In this document: piece by piece, positions 27,009 to 34,589 of the stretch
Position numbering within the stretch: the stretch's first letter is position 1
Layout of the letters: each line of letters opens with the position of its first letter
Assembly: GCA_945837185.1 (NCBI GenBank)
Contig: CAMAMZ010000002.1
Span: 1-34,589, forward strand
Source: an uncultured Bacteroidales bacterium
GTDB taxonomy: Bacteria; Bacteroidota; Bacteroidia; Bacteroidales; Bacteroidaceae
Direction of reading: 5' to 3'
DNA length: 34,589 bases
Position numbers and translations under genes: made by a program
Notes under the pieces: model-generated
Told to the model about the DNA's origin: nothing
Database searches by the model: none
The model's input: only the letters and a program-made list of their open reading frames with translations

Positions 27009-30000
27009 ATGAATTTCAACAAATTTCTGAAGTCGCTTTTCGGTGACAAATCGACTCGCGACATGAAACTGATACAACCCCTGGTAGAAACTGTCAAGAA
27101 GGTGTATCCCTCTATCTATGCGCTGAGCCACGATGAACTTCGCGCCAAGACAAAGGAAATACAGCACTATGTGCAGGCCGCGGCCCAAGAGGAACGCGAA
27201 AAGATAGCGCAACTCAAAGCTACCATCGAGGAAACCCCCATCGATGAGCGTGAGAAAATATTCAATGAAATCGACGGTCTGGAAAAAGTGGCGTTAGAGA
27301 AATACGAGAAGGCTCTCAACGAAGTAATGCCCACTGCCTTCAGCATCATCAAGGACACGGCACGCCGCTTTGCCGAGAACGAGGAGGTGGTTGTTACAGC
27401 CACCGATTTCGACCGTGAACTGGCAGGCAATCCGGCCAATGATTTTATCACCATCGACGGTGATAAGGCCATCTACCACAATGAATGGACTGCCGGAGGC
27501 AATAAGGTGAAGTGGGACATGGTTCACTATGACGTGCAGCTCTTCGGTGGTATCGCCCTGCATCAGGGAAAGATTGCCGAAATGGCCACAGGTGAAGGTA
27601 AGACTCTCGTAGCTACGCTTCCTGTATTCTTGAACGCCCTCACAGGCAATGGTGTTCACATGGTAACGGTAAACGACTACCTGGCCAAACGTGACTCTGA
27701 ATGGATGGGACCGCTCTATATGTTCAACGGCTTGAGCGTTGACTGCATCGACAAGCATCGGCCCAATTCCGAGGCTCGCCGCAAGGCTTATCAGGCCGAC
27801 ATCACATTCGGAACGAACAATGAGTTTGGCTTCGACTACCTGCGCGACAACATGGCCGTCTCACCAGCCGACCTCGTACAGCGCAAACATAACTTTGCCA
27901 TTGTCGATGAGGTCGACTCCGTGCTCATCGACGACGCTCGCACACCACTCATCATCTCCGGTCCTATCCCTAAAGGCGACGACCAGATGTTCGAGGAATA
28001 TCAGCCCCTCATCGAACGACTCTATGAGGTACAACGCAAGCAGGCTACGGAGTTGCTGGCCGAAGCCCGCCAGAAGATTACCGCAGCACAGAAAGAAACT
28101 GATAGCAAGGTAGCAGCACAGCTGCAGGAAGAGGGATTCCTCTCGCTCTTCCGCTCCTACAAGGCACTCCCCAAGAACAAAGCCCTCATCAAGTTCCTCT
28201 CCGAAGAAGGCATTAAGTCGGGCCTACAGAAGACAGAGGAAATCTATATGGAGAACAACAACCGCCGTATGCCTGAGGCTGTGGCTCCCCTATACTTCGT
28301 GGTCGACGAGAAACTGAAGAGCGCAGACCTCACCGATAAGGGAGGGGCATGGCTGGCAAAACAGGTGAAAGACGAAGCTCTCTTTGTGCTTCCCGATATC
28401 GCCTCCGAGCTATCGGCACTTGAAAACGAAAAGGGTCTTAGCGATCAAGAACGCCTTGACAAGAAAGACGCACTCCTCTCCCACTACGGTGTGCAGAGCG
28501 AGCGTGTGCACACCCTGCAGCAGTTGCTCAAAGCCTATACAATGTTCAATAAGGACGACGAGTATGTGGTTATGGATGGCGAGGTGAAGATTGTGGATGA
28601 ACAAACGGGCCGTATCATGGAAGGCCGCCGTTGGAGCGACGGACTCCATCAGGCCATAGAGGCTAAGGAACACGTACGCGTGGAGGCTGCCACACAAACC
28701 TTTGCCACCATCACGCTGCAGAACTATTTCCGTATGTACCACAAACTGGCAGGTATGACAGGTACCGCCTCAACAGAGGCTGGAGAGTTCTGGGATATTT
28801 ACAAACTCGATGTCGTAGAGATTCCCACCAACAAACCTATAGCCCGTCACGACCTTGACGACCGTGTCTACAAGACTAACCGCGAGAAGTATCGCGCTGT
28901 CATAGAGGAAATCGAGGAGACGCGAAATGCAGGACGCCCTTGTCTGGTAGGTACTACCTCAGTTGAAATATCAGAATTGCTGAGCAAGATGCTCAACATG
29001 CGCAAGATACCTCATCAGGTGCTCAACGCCAAACTCCACCAGAAAGAGGCACAGATTGTGGCACTGGCCGGACAAAGCACTCCTGGCACAGTGTGGGTGA
29101 CGGGTGATGGCAAGGCCTTTGCCGATAAGGCAACAGCCATGCGCTACAGGGATGATGCGCTCCAGAAAGTGGCTGCCAAAGACAAGCAGGCCAACGTGGC
29201 CGCAACAGCCGATATTCATGAGGAGCAAAGGGCATTGGGCGCTGTTACCATCGCTACCAACATGGCTGGTCGTGGTACCGACATCAAGCTGTCAGCAGAA
29301 GTGAAGGCAGCCGGTGGTCTGGCCATCATCGGTACGGAACGCCATGAAAGCCGACGCGTTGACCGTCAGCTCCGTGGTCGTGCCGGACGTCAGGGTGACC
29401 CAGGTTCTTCTGTCTTCTATGTATCGCTCGAAGACAAACTGATGCGTCTCTTCGCTTCCGAGCGCATCGCAAAGGTGATGGACCGCTTGGGCTTTGAAGA
29501 TGGTGAGCGTATTGAGGCTCCCATGATTTCAAAGAGCATTGAAAGGGCACAGCGCAAGGTAGAGGAGAATAACTTCGGCATCCGCAAGCACTTGCTCGAA
29601 TACGATGACGTGATGAACAAGCAGCGTACTGTTATCTACGAAAAGCGCCGCCACGCCTTGATGGGCGAACGTATCGGCATGGACATCGCCAACATGATTT
29701 GGGACCGTTGTTACCAGATTATAGAACGCAACGACTACACGGGTTGCAAGGAAGAGTTCCTGAAGGTGCTGGCTATGGAATGCCCCTTCACAGAAGACGA
29801 ACTGCTCAACGGCAACCGTGCCGACCTGGCCGAACGTGCCTTCCAGGAGGCCATGGCATCCTTCAAACGCAAGACCGACCGCATTCAGAGTGTGGCCAAC
29901 CCCGTTATCAAGGAGGTCTACGAAACACAGGGTGCACGCTTCGAGCGCATCATGGTGCCTATCACAGACGGACGCCAGATATTCCAAATTCCCTGCAACC

Positions 30001-30518
30001 TGCAGACGGCCTACGAGACAGAATCGAAAGATGTGGTGAAGCAATTCGAGAAAACGGTACTCTTGCACATCATCGACGATAACTGGAAGGAAAACCTCCG
30101 CCAACTCGACGAATTGCGCCACAGCGTGCAGAATGCTTCCTATGAACAGAAAGACCCGCTCCTCATCTTCAAGTTGGAGAGTGCAAAACTGTGGGACAGC
30201 ATGATTGACGACCTCAACAACCGTGCCACCTCTATTCTTATGCGCGGTCAGATTCCTGAAATACAGCACGAAGAGGTACGAGAGGCTGCTCCCGAGGTGC
30301 GCAGTCAGCGCTACCAAGAGCAGAAGACCAACCTCGATGAGGAACGCCAGCAGGCTGCTGCCCAACAGGCTGCTGCACAGCAGGATACCCGTCCTCAGGC
30401 ATCAGGCAAGATCCCAAACACTCCCTATGTGGCTCAGCAAATGCCACGTCCTAACGATCCCTGTCCCTGCGGATCGGGCAAGAAGTTCAAGAACTGTCAC
30501 GGCCGCAACTTACGCTAA
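27009..30518 (+). CDS. secA: Preprotein translocase ATPase SecA
   Basis: [78 protein letters not shown]-terminal zinc motif [15 protein letters not shown]. Confidence 0.98.
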   Translation: MNFNKFLKSLFGDKSTRDMKLIQPLVETVKKVYPSIYALSHDELRAKTKEIQHYVQAAAQEEREKIAQLKATIEETPIDEREKIFNEIDGLEKVALEKYEKALNEVMPTAFSIIKDTARRFAENEEVVVTATDFDRELAGNPANDFITIDGDKAIYHNEWTAGGNKVKWDMVHYDVQLFGGIALHQGKIAEMATGEGKTLVATLPVFLNALTGNGVHMVTVNDYLAKRDSEWMGPLYMFNGLSVDCIDKHRPNSEARRKAYQADITFGTNNEFGFDYLRDNMAVSPADLVQRKHNFAIVDEVDSVLIDDARTPLIISGPIPKGDDQMFEEYQPLIERLYEVQRKQATELLAEARQKITAAQKETDSKVAAQLQEEGFLSLFRSYKALPKNKALIKFLSEEGIKSGLQKTEEIYMENNNRRMPEAVAPLYFVVDEKLKSADLTDKGGAWLAKQVKDEALFVLPDIASELSALENEKGLSDQERLDKKDALLSHYGVQSERVHTLQQLLKAYTMFNKDDEYVVMDGEVKIVDEQTGRIMEGRRWSDGLHQAIEAKEHVRVEAATQTFATITLQNYFRMYHKLAGMTGTASTEAGEFWDIYKLDVVEIPTNKPIARHDLDDRVYKTNREKYRAVIEEIEETRNAGRPCLVGTTSVEISELLSKMLNMRKIPHQVLNAKLHQKEAQIVALAGQSTPGTVWVTGDGKAFADKATAMRYRDDALQKVAAKDKQANVAATADIHEEQRALGAVTIATNMAGRGTDIKLSAEVKAAGGLAIIGTERHESRRVDRQLRGRAGRQGDPGSSVFYVSLEDKLMRLFASERIAKVMDRLGFEDGERIEAPMISKSIERAQRKVEENNFGIRKHLLEYDDVMNKQRTVIYEKRRHALMGERIGMDIANMIWDRCYQIIERNDYTGCKEEFLKVLAMECPFTEDELLNGNRADLAERAFQEAMASFKRKTDRIQSVANPVIKEVYETQGARFERIMVPITDGRQIFQIPCNLQTAYETESKDVVKQFEKTVLLHIIDDNWKENLRQLDELRHSVQNASYEQKDPLLIFKLESAKLWDSMIDDLNNRATSILMRGQIPEIQHEEVREAAPEVRSQRYQEQKTNLDEERQQAAAQQAAAQQDTRPQASGKIPNTPYVAQQMPRPNDPCPCGSGKKFKNCHGRNLR

Positions 30519-30563
30519 GGCGCAAGTCTGTCGGTCGTGAAAGGAAAGGGACTGCGACATTCA

Positions 30564-30629
30564 AACCCAAATTGACCACCAGGAATCCAAGCATCACACT
30601 GCTTGGCAGTCTGATGGACAATTTGGGTT
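30564..30629 (+). other. Long imperfect hairpin in the secA-feoAB intergenic region
   Basis: AACCCAAATTG (30564-30574) pairs with CAATTTGGGTT (30619-30629); inner CCA/TGG and CAG/CTG pairs; apical CCAAGCA-tcacac-TGCTTGG. Confidence 0.7.
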
Positions 30630-30653
30630 CAAACAAATAAATATTTGTGAAGC

Positions 30654-33029
30654 ATGAAACTTTCAGAATTGAAAACCGGCGAAAGAGGTGTCATCGTCAA
30701 GGTGTACGGCCATGGCGGTTTCCGCAAGCGCATTGTTGAAATGGGCTTTTCCAAAGGAAAGATTGTTGAGGTACTGCTCAATGCTCCTTTGCAAGACCCC
30801 GTAAAATATAAGGTATTGGGCTATGAGGTGTCTATGCGCCGCTGTGAAGCCGACCAGATAGAGGTTGTCACACCTGAGGCGGCAGCCACTGTCGTGGGCG
30901 CCACAAGTATGCCCGCCATCACCGATGAGCAACTCACACGTGCTGCCCTCGACAAGCGAAAGGTTATCAACGTAGCCTTGGTGGGAAACCCCCACAGCGG
31001 AAAAACAACACTCTTCAACCTTATGTCGGGCAACGGCGAGCGGGGCGGCATCTATAACGGTGAAACCTTAGAGGCCAAGATAACGCAAGCCACCTTTGAA
31101 GGCTATACCTTCAACCTCATCGATCTTCCAGGCACCTATTCCCTTTCAGCTTATTCGCCCAAGGAACTTTATGTGCGTCGGCAAATCATAGACCACACCC
31201 CCGATGTGGTCATCAACGTGCTCGATGCGCGCAACTTAGAGCGCAATCTCTACCTCACCACCCAACTCATCGACATGCACCTGCGCATGGTTTGTGCTCT
31301 CAACATGTTCGACGAGGTGGAACGACGTGGTGACCATGTCGACCATGAGATGCTGGGACGACTATTCGGTGTACCCATGGTTCCTACCGTTCTCTCAGAA
31401 GGACGTGGTGTAGACCGCCTTTTCCGTACCCTTATCGATACCTATGAAGGCACGGAGGACACTGCTCCCCACTATCGCCACCTACACATCAATCACGGAC
31501 ACGAGATAGAGCATGGCATCACTGAGATACAGGAACATCTCAAACGCGACAGCAACGTGCGCCACCGCTATTCCACCCGCTACTTGGCCATCAAACTTCT
31601 GGAACGAGACAGCACCGCTGAACAGTACATCCGGCAGTTGCCCGATGCGGCAGCTATCCTGCAGCACCGAGACGAGGCAGCAGCACGCGTGAAGCAAGAA
31701 ACAGGTGACGACAGCGAGACGGCTGTCATCGATGCCAAATATGGCTTTATCCATGGTGCACTTCAAGAAGCACACTACACTACTGGTCACAACCACGATG
31801 ACTACCGTCTCACCCACCACATCGACAGTCTGCTGTCCAATCGCTATGTGGGTTTCCCCATCTTTCTCTTGGTACTGCTCGCACTCTTCTCCGCTACCTT
31901 CCTGTTAGGCCAATACCCCGCCTCATGGATAGAGTATGGGGTAGAAGCTCTCAGCGCCTTGGCTGGTCAACTTCTTCCCGAAGGCCCCATCAAAGCCCTC
32001 ATAACCGATGGTATCATCTGCGGTGTGGGTTCTGTGGCCGTCTTTGTGCCGCAAATCATCATCCTCTACCTCATGATAACCATCATGGAAGACTGCGGTT
32101 ATATGGCACGTGCAGCCTTCATTGTCGATAAGTTGATGCATAAAATCGGACTCCACGGCAAGTCGTTCATACCACTCGTCATGGGCTTTGGCTGCAATGT
32201 GCCCGCCATTCTGGCCACCCGCACCATCGAGAGTCCGCGAAGCCGCCTCATAACACTCCTCATCCTGCCCTTTATGAGCTGCTCGGCACGCCTTCCGGTC
32301 TACGTCATGATCAGCGCTGCCTTCTTCGCCCCTATCTGGCAACCCCTTGTGCTCTTTACCCTCTACCTCACGGGCATCCTCATGGCAGCATTGGTAAGCC
32401 GCCTGCTGGCACGCTATGTGGTGAAGGGTGATGATATGCCCTTTGTCATGGAGCTGCCTCCCTTCCGCCTCCCCACCTGGCGTTCGCTGGTGCGCCACAC
32501 TTGGGAAAAGGCCAAGGAATACATCCGCAAGATGGGAGGTGTCATCCTCGTGGCCTCCATCATCGTGTGGGCCTTAGGATATTTTCCTCACCATCCGCAG
32601 AGCACAACAGAAGAGCAACTCGAGCAGAGCTATATAGCACAGGCCGGACGTTTGGTAGAGCCCCTCTTTGAACCCCTCGGCTTTAACTGGAAACTCGACA
32701 TGGCCCTTGTGGCAGGTGTGGGCGCCAAGGAAATCATAGCCTCCACACTGGGCGTGCTCTATGCCCCCGAAAATAGTTCCTCTTCCCAGAATGAAACCAC
32801 GGAGACAATACTGCGAAGCCACATGGAGGCCGATGGCATCACTCCCGCCACAGCTTTCAGCTTCCTTATGTTTGTGCTCCTCTACTTCCCCTGCTTCGCC
32901 ACACTGGCAGCCATCCACAACGAAACAGGCTCCTGGAAATGGACGATAGGCAGCGCTACCTTTACCACCTTGGTGGCCTGGTGCATGGCAGCCCTCACCT
33001 TCCAGATAGGATCCCTCCTACTCTCCTGA
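30654..33029 (+). CDS. feoB: Ferrous iron transporter, FeoA-FeoB fusion
   Basis: FeoA-like N-terminus (MKLSELKTGERGVIVKVYGHGGFRKRIVEMGFSKGKIVEVL), G domain (NVALVGNPHSGKTTLFNLMSG, LIDLPGTYSLSAYSPKE), Gate-like TM segments (CGYMARAAFIVDKLMHKIGLHGKSFIPLVMGFGCNVPAILATRTI). Confidence 0.96.
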   Translation: MKLSELKTGERGVIVKVYGHGGFRKRIVEMGFSKGKIVEVLLNAPLQDPVKYKVLGYEVSMRRCEADQIEVVTPEAAATVVGATSMPAITDEQLTRAALDKRKVINVALVGNPHSGKTTLFNLMSGNGERGGIYNGETLEAKITQATFEGYTFNLIDLPGTYSLSAYSPKELYVRRQIIDHTPDVVINVLDARNLERNLYLTTQLIDMHLRMVCALNMFDEVERRGDHVDHEMLGRLFGVPMVPTVLSEGRGVDRLFRTLIDTYEGTEDTAPHYRHLHINHGHEIEHGITEIQEHLKRDSNVRHRYSTRYLAIKLLERDSTAEQYIRQLPDAAAILQHRDEAAARVKQETGDDSETAVIDAKYGFIHGALQEAHYTTGHNHDDYRLTHHIDSLLSNRYVGFPIFLLVLLALFSATFLLGQYPASWIEYGVEALSALAGQLLPEGPIKALITDGIICGVGSVAVFVPQIIILYLMITIMEDCGYMARAAFIVDKLMHKIGLHGKSFIPLVMGFGCNVPAILATRTIESPRSRLITLLILPFMSCSARLPVYVMISAAFFAPIWQPLVLFTLYLTGILMAALVSRLLARYVVKGDDMPFVMELPPFRLPTWRSLVRHTWEKAKEYIRKMGGVILVASIIVWALGYFPHHPQSTTEEQLEQSYIAQAGRLVEPLFEPLGFNWKLDMALVAGVGAKEIIASTLGVLYAPENSSSSQNETTETILRSHMEADGITPATAFSFLMFVLLYFPCFATLAAIHNETGSWKWTIGSATFTTLVAWCMAALTFQIGSLLLS

Positions 33030-33061
33030 TTCCCTGCAAGAAACCCAAAACTATCATACAG

Positions 33062-34255
33062 ATGAAATCGCTCAAAGAACTCTTCAAAATCGGCAAAGGT
33101 CCTTCGTCAAGCCACACCATGGGACCACTGAAGGCAGCCCGTCAATATGCTGACCGTTTTCCCCATGCTACATCCTATGATGTCACCCTCTACGGCAGTC
33201 TTGCCGCCACTGGCAAGGGACACATGACCGACACCGCCATCCGTGAGGTGCTCGAGCAGTATGCTCCTGTCACCATCCACTGGCAACCCGATGTATTCCT
33301 CCCCTTCCATCCCAACGGCATGAAGTTCATGGCCGACGGCGCTAACGAATGGACGGTATACAGCATAGGAGGGGGTGCCCTCTCAGAAGGCAAGGCCACG
33401 GGCGACAGTTTCGATACTCCCGACGTCTACCCTATGCACCTTCTCACCGACATCCTCGCTTGGTGCGAGAAAAGTGGCAGAAGCTACTGGGAATATGTGG
33501 AACAATGTGAAGGCCCTGAAATCTGGTCCTTCCTGCAATCGGTATGGGAAACCATGCAGGCCGCAGTTGAGCGCGGCATAGAGCATGAAGGTGTGCTCCC
33601 TGGTCCCTTAGGTCTCTCGCGCAAAGCTCCCGTCTACTATGTGAAAGCAACAGGCTACAAACAGTCGTTGCAGTCGCGGGGCCTCGTCTATGCCTATGCC
33701 CTTGCCGTAAGCGAAGAGAATGCCTCGGGTGGTACCATCGTTACAGCACCCACCTGTGGTGCCTGCGGCATCGTTCCCGCTGTTCTCTACCACCTCTCTC
33801 GCGGCCACCATTTCAGCGACACACGCATCCTTCATGCCCTTGCCACAGCAGGTTTGATAGGTAATGTAGTGAAACACAATGCCTCCATCTCGGGAGCCGA
33901 CGTGGGTTGCCAGGGCGAGGTAGGTGTAGCATGTGCCATGGCCTCCGCTGCCGCCTGCCAGTTATTCGGTGGCAGCACCGCGCAAATAGAATATGCTGCT
34001 GAAATGGGCTTAGAGCATCACTTGGGAATGACCTGCGACCCCGTATGCGGGCTTGTGCAGATACCCTGCATAGAACGCAATGCCTTTGCTGCCACACGAG
34101 CACTCGACTCCAACCTCTATGCAGCATTCTCCGACGGCAGACACCGAGTGAGTTTCGACCATGTGGTAAAAGCGATGAAACAAACCGGTCACGACCTTCC
34201 CTCACTGTATAAGGAAACCAGCGAAGGCGGTCTGGCCAAAACATTTGGTTTCTGA
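33062..34255 (+). CDS. L-serine ammonia-lyase (L-serine dehydratase), iron-sulfur type, single chain
   Basis: MKSLKELFKIGKGPSSSHTMGPLKAARQYADRFP; TAPTCGACGIVPAVLYH; GCQGEVGVACAMASAAACQLFGG; GMTCDPVCGLVQIPCIERNA. The track ORF start at 32939 overlaps feoB; the ATG at 33062 begins the family domain. Confidence 0.95.
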   Translation: MKSLKELFKIGKGPSSSHTMGPLKAARQYADRFPHATSYDVTLYGSLAATGKGHMTDTAIREVLEQYAPVTIHWQPDVFLPFHPNGMKFMADGANEWTVYSIGGGALSEGKATGDSFDTPDVYPMHLLTDILAWCEKSGRSYWEYVEQCEGPEIWSFLQSVWETMQAAVERGIEHEGVLPGPLGLSRKAPVYYVKATGYKQSLQSRGLVYAYALAVSEENASGGTIVTAPTCGACGIVPAVLYHLSRGHHFSDTRILHALATAGLIGNVVKHNASISGADVGCQGEVGVACAMASAAACQLFGGSTAQIEYAAEMGLEHHLGMTCDPVCGLVQIPCIERNAFAATRALDSNLYAAFSDGRHRVSFDHVVKAMKQTGHDLPSLYKETSEGGLAKTFGF

Positions 34256-34455
34256 TGCAGTTGGCCATTGTAGTACTCATCCTGCTCTGCTGCGCCTGCT
34301 ACATTGTGCGCTCCCTGTACCGCACCGTTCGGCGGGGAGGCTGTCATGGCTGCTGTGGCAAAGGCTGTAACTGTACTGCCTGCGGCACAGCGCAACGACT
34401 TTCTCATCAGCAAAAATGCACGAAAAAACAAGAAACGTGCCAAAAAACATACTGA
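34255..34455 (+). CDS. FeoB-associated Cys-rich membrane protein
   Basis: 66 aa, one N-terminal TM helix followed by CHGCCGKGCNCTAC cysteine cluster; TGATG overlap with the serine dehydratase stop. Confidence 0.8.
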   Translation: MQLAIVVLILLCCACYIVRSLYRTVRRGGCHGCCGKGCNCTACGTAQRLSHQQKCTKKQETCQKTY

Positions 34456-34489
34456 AAACGGCAAGAGTTGAAAAAAAAGAGGCGGAAAA

Positions 34490-34521
34490 TTTGCACATCC
34501 CGGATAAAAGCCTTACCTTTG
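34490..34521 (+). promoter_or_regulatory. Bacteroidota-type promoter of tRNA-Cys
   Basis: TTTG (34490-34493), 20-nt spacer, TACCTTTG (34514-34521), 17 nt upstream of the tRNA 5' end. Confidence 0.65.
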
Positions 34522-34538
34522 CACCGCAATCAACAAAT

Positions 34539-34589
34539 GGTACCTTGGCCGATCGGTTAGGTAACGGTCTGCAAAACCGTGTAGAGCAG
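34539..34589 (+). tRNA. tRNA-Cys (GCA), truncated by window end
   Basis: GGTACCT acceptor 5' strand, D-arm, anticodon stem ACGGT/ACCGT with loop CTGCAAA (anticodon GCA at 34571-34573); T-arm and 3' end lie beyond the window. Confidence 0.85.

Noticed and set aside
29529-30365. 278-aa minus-strand ORF
   Set aside because: Antisense to secA; no start context or recognizable domain.
31923-32498. 191-aa minus-strand ORF
   Set aside because: Antisense to feoB membrane segments; His/Glu-rich composition is the mirror of TM codons.
32939-33061. N-terminal extension of the serine dehydratase ORF
   Set aside because: Lies mostly inside feoB and is not family-like; ATG at 33062 begins the conserved MKSLKELFKIGKGPSSSHTMGP sequence.
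1-34589. CRISPR arrays, transposases, prophage or defence modules
   Set aside because: No regularly spaced direct repeats, integrase/transposase motifs or known defence domains were seen by reading the ORFs and intergenic regions.

Overview
The window looks like a chromosomal segment from a Bacteroidota genome, most likely Bacteroidales/Prevotella-like. This rests on TAnnTTTG-type -7 promoter boxes, Bacteroidota-type SecA, LptC and GldE-like proteins, and a FeoA-FeoB fusion. It is gene-dense and mostly housekeeping. Genes in order: ECF sigma factor (-), an untracked 38-aa small ORF (+), TonB-dependent receptor (-), NDP-sugar nucleotidyltransferase (+), guaA, queD-queE, tilS and an RlmI-like methyltransferase (-), 3'-5' exonuclease (-), ftsK-lolA-like (+), folK-like (-), glucosaminidase/LysM (+), D-2-hydroxyacid dehydrogenase (-), rarA (-), an acidic-tailed protein of unknown function (+), an envelope-biogenesis operon (OM protein, LptC, GldE-like, PPIase; -), a DUF4105/Lnb-like protein coupled to a divergent alkaline-phosphatase-superfamily protein (+), secA (+), feoAB - L-serine dehydratase - FeoB-associated Cys-rich protein (+), and a truncated tRNA-Cys at the right edge. 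No CRISPR array, transposase, prophage or obvious defence system was seen. Items most worth a second look: (1) the phosphatase-fold protein that appears to have lost its metal-ligand motifs and is translationally coupled to the Lnb-like protein; (2) a long imperfect hairpin between secA and feoAB; (3) an Fe-S serine dehydratase inside a feo operon; (4) a roughly 55-aa insertion in SecA next to the [13 protein letters not shown] motif; (5) several -7 boxes only 4-8 nt upstream of start codons, suggesting leaderless mRNAs and several over-extended ORF starts; (6) the 38-aa small ORF with its own promoter-like box and structured leader.
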